Translations under genes and position numbers: made by a program
Origin: Pectinatus sp.
Lineage (GTDB): Bacteria > Bacillota > Negativicutes > Selenomonadales > Selenomonadaceae
Assembly (NCBI GenBank): GCA_020025135.1
Contig: JAHHSQ010000031.1
Location: 1-14,181, forward strand
Direction: 5' to 3'
DNA: 14,181 bases
The notes under the pieces: generated by a model
The model's database searches: none
What the model was told of the DNA's origin: nothing
The model's input: the letters and a program-made list of their open reading frames with translations, nothing else
Shown here: positions 5,840 to 12,822 of the stretch, piece by piece
Layout of the letters: every line of letters begins with the position of its first letter
Numbering within the stretch: position 1 is the first letter of the stretch

Positions 5840-6959
5840 AAAAAATGTTATTAGTTGAAGATAATGCCCAACTGGCTAAGGTTTTAGCTACCTACGCCAA
5901 ACAAGAAGATTTTGCTGTCACCTTTGCTGGAGACGGCCTACAAGCCATTAATTGTTTTCAACGAGAACCATTTGATATCATCCTCTTAGACATCATGATG
6001 CCTAAAAAGGACGGTTTTGCCGTCTGTCGAGAGATTCGCGCCACTTCTACTATCCCCATCATCATGATTACCGCACGCGGCGAAGATTTTGAACGCATCA
6101 TGGGGTTAGATATCGGCGCAGATGATTATATCGTCAAACCGTTTTCTCCCCAAGAAGTAATGGCCAGAGTGCGTGCCGTCATGCGCCGCATAAAAGAGAA
6201 CGGACTATCTACTGCAAATGACCATAAAACTGTCGCCATTTATTAATAAAATTAGTAAGCATATAGAGAAATCTGTATGTAGACATAAGTTATCTATGCT
6301 ATAAAGAAACTGAAATGCTGGAAAAGCGTAAAGCCAGTTTCACCACAGCACCAGCTGAAAAATGCTCTTACCATGGTGGCGAAAGCGAAAAAAAGAAACT
6401 GGATATTGCACGGTTAAACCCTAAACAACTATAAATCGCCAATCAGCAGCGAAATTCCGCACAGGAAGACGTTCAACGACTATTCCTCTTGAGGGAAGTA
6501 AACTGGAAGCACCAGTCGAAGTGGTTTCGCCTAAACTCCAGTAGGAGCAAGGACAAGATATAGTCTGTGCTCTAGCGAAAACTAGAGATGTTTATCCAAA
6601 AACTGCGCCCAGAGTAGCGCCTGGACGTGAACAAATATTTCAAGGGAGTGACCTTGAAATAAATACAGAAACAATTAAAAGTGGATGTAAATTCTTATAG
6701 CGCCAGCATTGCTGGTAGACCTCTTTCTCTCACGAAGAAAGAATTCGAATTGCTCTGGCTTTTCATCAATCATCCTGACGTGGTATTTTCTCGCGACATT
6801 CTCCTAGACAAAATTTGGGGTATCGATTATATTGGCGACATCCGCACTGTCGATGCCCACATTAAAAGATTGCGTGCTAAACTTGGTGTCCTCAGTCCGT
6901 ATGACAAATTGATAAAAACTATTTGGGGGGTAGGATATAAATATGCTCCGCACGAATAA
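5836..6959 (+). CDS. OmpR-family response regulator, split by a group I intron (exons 5836-6243 and 6669-6959)
   Basis: Joining the exons gives 232 aa, normal for this family. Exon 1 (136 aa) is the receiver domain: acidic pair E8-D9, phosphoacceptor D52 in LLDIMMPKKDG, T79 in IMITARG and K101 in YIVKPFSP. Exon 2 (96 aa) is the winged-helix DNA-binding domain: LTKKEFELLWLF, the recognition region RTVDAHIKRLRAKL and the C-terminal hairpin TIWGVGYKYAP. The join reads TVAIY|KQLKVDVNSYSAS and places the intron in the inter-domain linker at a codon boundary. Without splicing, TAA TAA directly follows codon 136, leaving a receiver-only protein. No ribosome binding site precedes exon 2, so separate synthesis of the DNA-binding domain looks unlikely. 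Translation is probably coupled to a 13-aa leader ORF. The stop overlaps the kinase start by 17 nt. The signal sensed is unknown. Confidence 0.9.
6244..6668 (+). ncRNA. Group I intron A, in the response-regulator gene (425 nt, ORF-less)
   Basis: P1 forms between exon/intron UUUAU|UAAU (6239-6247) and AUUAGUAAG (6251-6259), with the splice-site U6243 facing G6255. P2 is 6260-6267/6272-6279 closed by GAAA. A P5 extension is bounded by CCAGUUUC (6334-6341) and GAAACUGG (6395-6402). P4 is UGCUG with CAGCA, followed by P6 GCG/CGC. P7 is GACUAU (6478-6483) with AUAGUC (6560-6565), inside AAGATATAGTCT (6555-6566), the classic group I S element. P7.1- and P7.2-like hairpins between P7 and P3' suggest subgroup IA. 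P9 is CUCUAG/CUAGAG (6570-6587). The 3' end is placed after CAG (6668) because only this keeps the frame and the protein family in all three copies; a 10-bp hairpin (TATTTCAAGG/CCTTGAAATA) precedes it. No endonuclease or transposase is encoded. Confidence 0.9.
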
Positions 6960-8836
6960 AATAATTTATTAATGGCCCATCTGTGCCGAACACGGCTCCA
7001 TTAGTAAGCATATAGAGAAATCTGTATGTAGACATAGCGGAAAGCTATGCCACTAAGAAACTGAATTGCTGGAAAAGCGTAAAGCCAATTTCACCACGGC
7101 AACGGATGAAAGAAAACCTTGCTACGGTGCGAAAGCGAAAAAAAGAAATTGGATATTGCACACACGGTTAAATCCTAAACAACGACAAATCGCCAATCAG
7201 CAGCGAAATTCCGCACAGGAAGACGTTCAACGACTATTCCTCTTGAGGGAAGTAAACTGGAAGCACCAGTTGAAGTGGTTTCGCCTAAACCCCTGTGGGG
7301 GCAAGGACAAGATATAGTCTGTGCTCTAGCGAAAACTAGAGATGTTTTCTTTGAAACTGCGCCCAGAGTAACGCCTTGGCGTGAACAAATTTTCTTCTCA
7401 CCGAAGGAAATCAGAAATTACTAGCCTCTTTTCTCGCCGTACTTTTCCTCTTTATCTGTATCATGGCCAGTATATTTTATTTTCTCTTTCACAGACAAAC
7501 TATTTCTCAACACAAACTAGCTCTCCTAAATTCTGCCAACAACATCGCCACTGGCATAAATGACCTCAATACTGTCCCTTCTTATCACTACTGCCACGCC
7601 GATATGCCCTGCCAAACTTCAGGGCACTTTACACATAATCATAATGATTTTTGGATAATTAACCGCCAACACCAATTTATCTTTAGCAGCAGCCCAAATC
7701 ATCACAATCTAACCTATCAACAGCTCCCGCCAGACAGCATGCGCATCATCAATCAGGCCCTTTCCGGTCAAGAAGCTGTCAGCGAAACATTTAGCTCCGC
7801 TCTCGGTAGGCCAGTTCTAACCGCCACTGTCCCCATCCGCAATGCCAGTGGTTGTGTTATCGGCGTTCTTTTGCTACACACCTCCCTCAAAAGCATCCAA
7901 AGCGATGTCTTCTACGGCATAAAATTACTCTTATTTAGTTCTTTACTAGGATTGGTCATTGCTACTGTTGCTGCTTGGTTGATGTCCTATTATTTCACTA
8001 TCCCCCTTGAAAAAATCAAAAAATTAGCCCTATCTATCAGTAAGGGAAATTACAAAACAAGAACCGAGATATACCGAAGCGATGAATTCGGAACTTTAGC
8101 ACGCTATTTAGACAACATGGCTTCACAACTAGCGGAATCCGATGCCAAAAGCAAGCGCGAAGAACAATCGAGGCGCATTTTCTCTGCCAATATTTCCCAT
8201 GAATTACGCACGCCTGTCGCCGTGTTGCGCGCGTCTTTAGAAGCCCTGCATAACGGCCTAGTCCCGCCTGAAGAAATAGATGATTACCATCAGCAAATGC
8301 TCCAAGAAACCATCTACTTAGAACGTCTAGTAAACGATATGCTCGAGCTATCAAAATTGCAAAACCCAGATTTTATCATCGAAAAAAAACCTTTACTGCT
8401 CAACGACTTAGTTATTGATGCCGTCCGCTCACTTCGCTCATACGCCTCACAAAAAGCTATCAAACTAGAAATATCTTCTCAACTACCACCTACGGAAATC
8501 AATGGCGATTACGGTCGACTGCGCCAAATGCTTATCATCATCTTAGACAATGCCATAAAATTTTCTCATCCCCATGATACCATCAAGCTCCGCCTTGCTG
8601 CCCAAGCTAATAAAATTATTTTACAAATTATCGATACGGGGTGCGGCATTGCCGCCGATTTATTGCCACATATTTTTGAACGTTTTCATAAAACGGATAT
8701 GCCGGCCAATAAAAAAGGAACTGGGCTCGGCCTCACCATCGCCAAGCAAATAGCCCAACGCCATAGCATGAATATAGATGTGCAGAGTACATTAGGAAAA
8801 GGTACTACTTTTACTATCAACATCAAAAAACCTTAA
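6943..8836 (+). CDS. Sensor histidine kinase, split by a group I intron (exons 6943-6969 and 7415-8836)
   Basis: The joined product has 482 aa. Exon 1 supplies MLRTNKIIY and exon 2 continues KLLASFLAVLF, forming one membrane helix (about 10-35). An extracytoplasmic sensor follows (36-178), with a His/Cys cluster: YHYCHADMPC (66-75) and H80, H83, H85. The second membrane helix is about 180-203, then HAMP (204-255). The HisKA phosphoacceptor is H271 in SHELRTP, the N-box N388 in ILDNAIKF, G1 DTGCGIA (416-422) and G2 GTGLGL (444-449), so the kinase core looks intact. ATG 6943 overlaps the regulator stop and has AGGA 8 nt upstream. TAA directly follows the 5' splice site, so unspliced RNA gives a 9-aa peptide. 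ATG 7463 could restart translation but would lose half of the first helix and has no clear ribosome binding site. Metal sensing is inferred from the cluster and the neighbouring His/Asp-rich peptide gene. Confidence 0.9.
6970..7414 (+). ncRNA. Group I intron B, in the histidine-kinase gene (445 nt, ORF-less)
   Basis: It is a close relative of intron A: 7187-7270 is identical to 6433-6516 over 84 nt, and most remaining core positions match. P1 pairs exon UUUAU (6965-6969) and UAAU (6970-6973) with AUUAGUAAG (7000-7008). The P1 loop is 26 nt here, with its own GCCG/CGGC stem, instead of AAA. P2.1 is CAUAGC/GCUAUG. The P5 bounding stem is CCAAUUUC/GAAAUUGG, a G-C to A-U exchange relative to intron A. 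P7 GACUAU is at 7232-7237 and AAGATATAGTCT at 7309-7320. The conserved part ends in GTGAACAA (7381-7388), then a local hairpin TTTTCTTC/GAAGGAAA, then CAG at 7412-7414. An 83-codon open frame across its middle is chance: it reads structured RNA and resembles no known endonuclease. Confidence 0.9.
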
Positions 8837-11468
8837 TATATTCTTTATTTATGGCTTGCAAAAAACGACTCTTCTCCGACATTCTGAAACTATTGGGATG
8901 CCAACTGAGAAAGAGCCGTTTTTTTGCACGCGTGATTGCCACATAAAACAACCGCTTTTCTTCCTCTATCCGCCCAGATTGTATGGCTAAATAATTGGGG
9001 AAAATTCCATCCGTTAAACCAGCAACAAAGACATAGTCAAACTCACTGCCTTTAGCTTGATGAACGGTTATTATCGGTATCATCGCATATTTTTTTATAT
9101 ATAAATCGATATTACCCTTGGCCAAAACACTAACCTGTAGTAATTCTAATACTGCTGTAAACGGATTATCTTTACCCTCGCCAATCTGCTTGCCCCAACG
9201 ATATAAAAGGCGCAAATTTTCCATACGCTGCTTACCGTCTTTTTGTTTTTCGTAATAATCTTTCACCTGATATTTGGTAATGATATTAGTAACGGTATCT
9301 TCTAAGGAAGATTTTAAGGTAAATTCTCGCAAAGCCCACATTTTCTCAGCTACCGGACGAAAACGGGTCAAATAGTCTTGCAATAAAACCAACCGTTGAT
9401 AACGCGTGGTCTGGATATTGTGAATCCAAACATAATGCAATAGTTCTGCCGTCGCGCGCACATCGTCCAAAGCATCGTGGCTAGAACGACTCTCAATTTT
9501 AAAATATTCTCCCAAGAATTCTAATTTATAATTGGGTAAATGCGGGTAAAAGCGACGAAAAATATCCAGTGTATCATAACTACCTAAAAAATTCACTGGT
9601 GGCAAATGTAATCGCCAAAGTTCATTATAGAGCATCTTCAAATCATAGCCGACATTATGACCAACCACGACTGAATTTTGGGCAAAAGCTGTAAATTCTT
9701 GGAGTACCTGCGAGGCATCTTCGCCATTTTCTTGTAAAAATGCATCAGAAATATGGTGTACTTTCTCGGAATCGCCAACAGACTTATCTGCGCGCAAATA
9801 ACGCATAAAAGTGTCTATTATCTTTCCTGTGGCATTAATCCGAATAGCAGCTATCTGAATGATTTCATCCTGCGTCGTATCAACGCCAGTGCTTTCGACA
9901 TCAAAAACCACTACATTGCCTTTTTTTAACTCCTCTTCTAAAAGGGCAAAAGGCTCGCCATACTGATAGACGGAGACATCTAAAAAATCTGTCAATCTAA
10001 TTCCCAAATCCAAATAATCTGCTGAGGTCAAGCGTTTTAAAACGGTCGGCCCAATGCCATAACGAAAACGTTTTAAAATACGCATAAAACTTTGTCCATC
10101 GTATTTATTGACACACAGGCGCAAATAGGCAAGTACATCCTTCACTTCCTGCCGGCGGAAAAATTGAAATTTATCCACCAACATAAAATTCAACCTATCT
10201 GTCGCTGGATATTCTCTCATTCTCTTCTGATAGTAGTTACTAATATTAATGCTGTAATTATTACTGCGTGTCAAAATGCAAATTGAAGAAGAAGTGGTCA
10301 ATTTCATCGCTCTAATCTGCCCTAAAATCCACTCCGCTTCGTCGGCAAAATCAAAAGCATTTTTTAAATAAATCTTTTCGCCTTCCTGAGAAGAAGCAGC
10401 GTGGATATCATCATTATAATAGGGTAAAGTTTTCGGAAATAAGTTCTGAATATAGCTAAAAGAGGCGTGCAAAAGCAAGTTGGTAGCGCGATAATTCGTA
10501 TTGAGCATAATTATTTTTGCCTGATAATTTTGCACAAAATCAGCGAAAATCTCATCTGGCGAAGACCCACGCCATTCATAAATCGTCTGGTAATAATCGC
10601 CACAACACAAAATATTGTTATCGAAAAACAGTATCTTCAAGACGGCATATTCCAACTGGTTGGTATCTTGCATTTCATCGACATTGATAAAATGATAGCG
10701 CTTCTGCCAGCGCTCCCTTATTTCTTTATCTTGCAGAAGCTGTAACGTTCCTATCAATAAATCTGTAAAATCTAATGCGTGCATATCCAATAAAGCTTCT
10801 TCATATAACTGCCAAAGCACTGCTCCGCACCGATTAAAGAAGTGTTTTAAAAAGGAATTATCGCTTTTATACTGTGAACTACATATTTCATTCAAACGCT
10901 CTAGGTATTCTTTTTTATGCAAAATAATTTGAAGCAGTTTATTGTAATCTCGCCTTGTTAGGCCATAATAATTGTGCACAGCACACAGTTCTCGCACATA
11001 GTTGATAAAGTGTTGAATATTGTACATAAAAGGAGCCATATTGACCTCACAATGCTCTTTTGCTGCTAAATCATGCCATACTGACCCTTCAAAGATTTCT
11101 CGCAAAAGCTCCTGACAATCCGTCTCATCAATAATTGTGAAATCCTCGGGGATATCACTTTCCTTTTTAACTTCTTGCTTCAAGAAATAATAACAAAAAC
11201 CATGAAAAGTGCTTGCCCTTACCTTGGAACTTACCCCAGCTGGCAAATTATCCCACAAACGCTTCTTTAACTCTTGCGCGGCTTTATTCGTAAAAGTTAA
11301 ACACAAAATTTCTTCTGGTTTAGCCAATTTTTTATCTAGGATATTGATAATGCGGTAAATCATCGTATTTGTTTTGCCTGTACCAGCCGAGGCCAACAAC
11401 AAAATATTATCCTTTTGATTGTTCACTACCATTGATTGTTCTGAATTTAGCCCGCTATAATCTACCAT
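8823..11468 (-). CDS. UvrD/Rep-family helicase with an inserted DnaQ-like 3'-5' exonuclease domain
   Basis: The product has 881 aa. The superfamily 1 helicase shows the Q-motif region LNSEQ, Walker A ASAGTGKT (26-33), motif Ia LTFTNKAAQEL (56-66), Walker B VDEMQD (262-267), motif III GDYYQTIYEWRGS (289-301), motif V VHQAKGSEFD (801-810) and motif VI RLFYVAITRAKK (838-849). Between the helicase halves, residues about 517-682 form a DEDD exonuclease: Exo I FDVEST with D522/E524, Exo II HNVGYD (603-608) and Exo III HDALDD (663-668). All catalytic acids are present. The architecture suggests unwinding coupled to 3'-5' trimming in DNA repair; the precise pathway is inference. ATG 11468 has AGAGGATG upstream. 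Its last 14 nt overlap the convergent kinase gene. Confidence 0.92.
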   Translation of the reverse strand: MVDYSGLNSEQSMVVNNQKDNILLLASAGTGKTNTMIYRIINILDKKLAKPEEILCLTFTNKAAQELKKRLWDNLPAGVSSKVRASTFHGFCYYFLKQEVKKESDIPEDFTIIDETDCQELLREIFEGSVWHDLAAKEHCEVNMAPFMYNIQHFINYVRELCAVHNYYGLTRRDYNKLLQIILHKKEYLERLNEICSSQYKSDNSFLKHFFNRCGAVLWQLYEEALLDMHALDFTDLLIGTLQLLQDKEIRERWQKRYHFINVDEMQDTNQLEYAVLKILFFDNNILCCGDYYQTIYEWRGSSPDEIFADFVQNYQAKIIMLNTNYRATNLLLHASFSYIQNLFPKTLPYYNDDIHAASSQEGEKIYLKNAFDFADEAEWILGQIRAMKLTTSSSICILTRSNNYSINISNYYQKRMREYPATDRLNFMLVDKFQFFRRQEVKDVLAYLRLCVNKYDGQSFMRILKRFRYGIGPTVLKRLTSADYLDLGIRLTDFLDVSVYQYGEPFALLEEELKKGNVVVFDVESTGVDTTQDEIIQIAAIRINATGKIIDTFMRYLRADKSVGDSEKVHHISDAFLQENGEDASQVLQEFTAFAQNSVVVGHNVGYDLKMLYNELWRLHLPPVNFLGSYDTLDIFRRFYPHLPNYKLEFLGEYFKIESRSSHDALDDVRATAELLHYVWIHNIQTTRYQRLVLLQDYLTRFRPVAEKMWALREFTLKSSLEDTVTNIITKYQVKDYYEKQKDGKQRMENLRLLYRWGKQIGEGKDNPFTAVLELLQVSVLAKGNIDLYIKKYAMIPIITVHQAKGSEFDYVFVAGLTDGIFPNYLAIQSGRIEEEKRLFYVAITRAKKRLFLSWHPNSFRMSEKSRFLQAINKEYIKVF
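8858..8927 (+). terminator. Candidate terminator of the kinase operon, inside the 3' end of the helicase gene
   Basis: GCAAAAAACG-A-CTCTT (8858-8873) can pair with AAGAG-C-CGTTTTTTTGC (8911-8927), leaving one mismatch. The right arm ends in seven T. It lies about 20 nt after the kinase stop but within the opposite-strand coding sequence, so the pairing could partly reflect coding constraint (the KKRLF codons). Confidence 0.4.
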
Positions 11469-11515
11469 ATTTCATCCTCTTGTCATTTGCTAATTTTAAA
11501 TATTAAAGCAATTTA

Positions 11516-11524
11516 ATTATAACA
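11516..11524 (-). promoter_or_regulatory. Extended -10 promoter of the helicase gene
   Basis: On the minus strand TGTTATAAT (11524-11516) is a perfect extended -10, 47 nt before the start codon. No convincing -35 is seen at 16-18 bp, which extended -10 promoters tolerate. Confidence 0.5.
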
Positions 11525-11558
11525 TAGTAACTTTGTCTTTTATTGATGAAACACTGAC

Positions 11559-11596
11559 AAAAAGAGGGCATCCTAAATTTAGGATGCCCTCTTTTT
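11559..11596. terminator. Perfect 38-bp palindromic terminator
   Basis: AAAAAGAGGGCATCCTAAA (11559-11577) is followed directly by its exact complement (11578-11596). The stem is GC-rich in the middle with T-runs on both strands. It stops the ATP-grasp gene (ending at 11616) before it reaches the helicase gene. Confidence 0.9.
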
Positions 11597-11615
11597 ACTT
11601 TCTACAACTATATCA

Positions 11616-12647
11616 TTAGCGAAAAACCTGTTCATAATAACGGAACATTTCCGAATCCCATTTTACCTCAATGTCTGGTAAAGGCAAATCATAGGCCAAT
11701 TTTAAAGAAAGCTCCAACATATTTACTCCAGCTCCCAAATTGGCCACCATTGAACCCGATACGCGCGGATTGATTTCCAGTAACTTCAATTCATCTTCTT
11801 CTGTATAGCGAAATTGCATATTGATATTATAAGAAAGTTGTAAAGCAGAAATGATATACCGCGCCATATCGATAATTTCTTCATTTTCTTCTAATCTAGT
11901 ATGGGTGGCCACTCCCCCAGCTGTAGCTAAACGCTGTCTCGGAATGATTACCACATCACGTCCTTCATAGGCAACACAATCAACACTGTATTCATCTCCT
12001 GGCAGATATTCCATCACCATCAGCTCTGGTAATGGCATCGCCATCTCGCGCAAATATTCCTTAAAGATATGCCATGATAACAACGGCGGATTTAATTTAC
12101 TATTAAATGGATTTTGCTTTTCGGCACTGATAATAAAAACTCCAGTTGCCCCTTCTCCATCTGTCGGTTTTACCACTACAGGTCGATATGGATAACCCAA
12201 ACTAAAAATAGCATTTTCCATATCCTCAAGCGACGTGACAACATAGTGATAGGGAATAAAATCCTGTCCCAAAAAGTATGTGTATAAATCCTTCTTGTTT
12301 TCGGCAATCTGCAATTTTTCAGGCACTGAGCTGACAAGAACCTTTATGCCCTGCTGAGAAAAGGCATTTAAATTGCGCGCCAACGGCACCAATTCATTGC
12401 CAAATTGCGGTACCACCGTATTGATATTTTCCCTGTGACAGAGCTCCAAAACAGAACGAATGTAGGCCTCATCTTTACCATCTGGAATGAGATACTGTTT
12501 ATCCGTCAAGGCTAAGCCGAGTGGGTAATCCCTGACTTTGTCCGCCATGACCACATCTATTTGGAAGTCGGAAATGGCACGTAACATCTCCAAATCGGCA
12601 TTTAGTCCCATATTACTGGCAATAGTCCACAATAATTTTAAATTCAT
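11616..12647 (-). CDS. ATP-grasp family ligase-like protein (carbamoyl-phosphate-synthase-like)
   Basis: The product has 343 aa and is predicted soluble. It has the N-terminal Rossmann-like domain seen in ATP-grasp ligases: LLWTIASNMGLNADLEMLRA, then QYLIPDG and INTVVPQFGNEL. Next come the ATP-binding lid and glycine-rich loop, RPVVVKPTDGEGATGVFIIS (P-loop-like KPxxGxGxxGV), VMEYLPGDEYSVDCVAYEG, and the metal-binding end ELKLLEINPRVSGS carrying the Glu and Asn Mg ligands. Such enzymes form an acyl phosphate and join it to an amine or thiol. The substrate here cannot be read from sequence, and the neighbours (helicase, DUF2156) do not define a pathway. GGAG lies 9 nt before ATG 12647. It has its own promoter and terminator, so it is monocistronic. 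Confidence 0.85.
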   Translation of the reverse strand: MNLKLLWTIASNMGLNADLEMLRAISDFQIDVVMADKVRDYPLGLALTDKQYLIPDGKDEAYIRSVLELCHRENINTVVPQFGNELVPLARNLNAFSQQGIKVLVSSVPEKLQIAENKKDLYTYFLGQDFIPYHYVVTSLEDMENAIFSLGYPYRPVVVKPTDGEGATGVFIISAEKQNPFNSKLNPPLLSWHIFKEYLREMAMPLPELMVMEYLPGDEYSVDCVAYEGRDVVIIPRQRLATAGGVATHTRLEENEEIIDMARYIISALQLSYNINMQFRYTEEDELKLLEINPRVSGSMVANLGAGVNMLELSLKLAYDLPLPDIEVKWDSEMFRYYEQVFR

Positions 12648-12710
12648 CTTTCAATCTCCACATCATCACAAAATTTTATCGCTTTTTCAAATTACCAATA
12701 AATCGAATAC

Positions 12711-12725
12711 ACAAGTGTTACTTGT
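12711..12725. promoter_or_regulatory. Operator-like dyad in the leader of the ATP-grasp gene
   Basis: ACAAGT-GTT-ACTTGT is a perfect 6-bp dyad just downstream of the predicted transcription start. It could be a repressor operator or a small RNA hairpin. Confidence 0.35.
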
Positions 12726-12738
12726 TGGAACTAGTTTT

Positions 12739-12767
12739 ATTATAAAATAGCACTTGAATTATGCCTA
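12739..12767 (-). promoter_or_regulatory. Promoter of the ATP-grasp gene
   Basis: On the minus strand TAGGCA (12767-12762), a 17-bp spacer, then a perfect TATAAT (12744-12739), about 90 nt before the ATG at 12647. Confidence 0.5.
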
Positions 12768-12822
12768 TTTTGGCACAGCCCTGCTCCCCTGTCAATATGG
12801 TTTAACACCCCAATGCACATAT

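Noticed and set aside
6627..6629. 3' splice site at the conserved GTG (6627-6629, 7381-7383 and the intron C equivalent)
   Set aside because: It gives an in-frame stop in A and C and a frameshift in B.
6632..6700. Alternative reading of the regulator linker in another frame (IFQGSDLEINTETIK) joined by a missing A in AAAA at 6677-6680
   Set aside because: It needs an indel and a 3' splice site that does not work for introns B or C. Splicing after CAG at 6668 restores the frame with no indel.
7066..7317. 83-codon open frame inside intron B as a possible homing endonuclease or maturase
   Set aside because: It reads through paired ribozyme elements, has no LAGLIDADG, GIY-YIG or HNH motif and no ribosome site, and is not open in introns A or C.
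6244..7414. Group II introns or degenerate insertion sequences as an explanation of the repeats
   Set aside because: There is no GUGYG start or domain V/VI. The group I P7/S element and U.G-bearing P1 are present, and removal restores the genes exactly.
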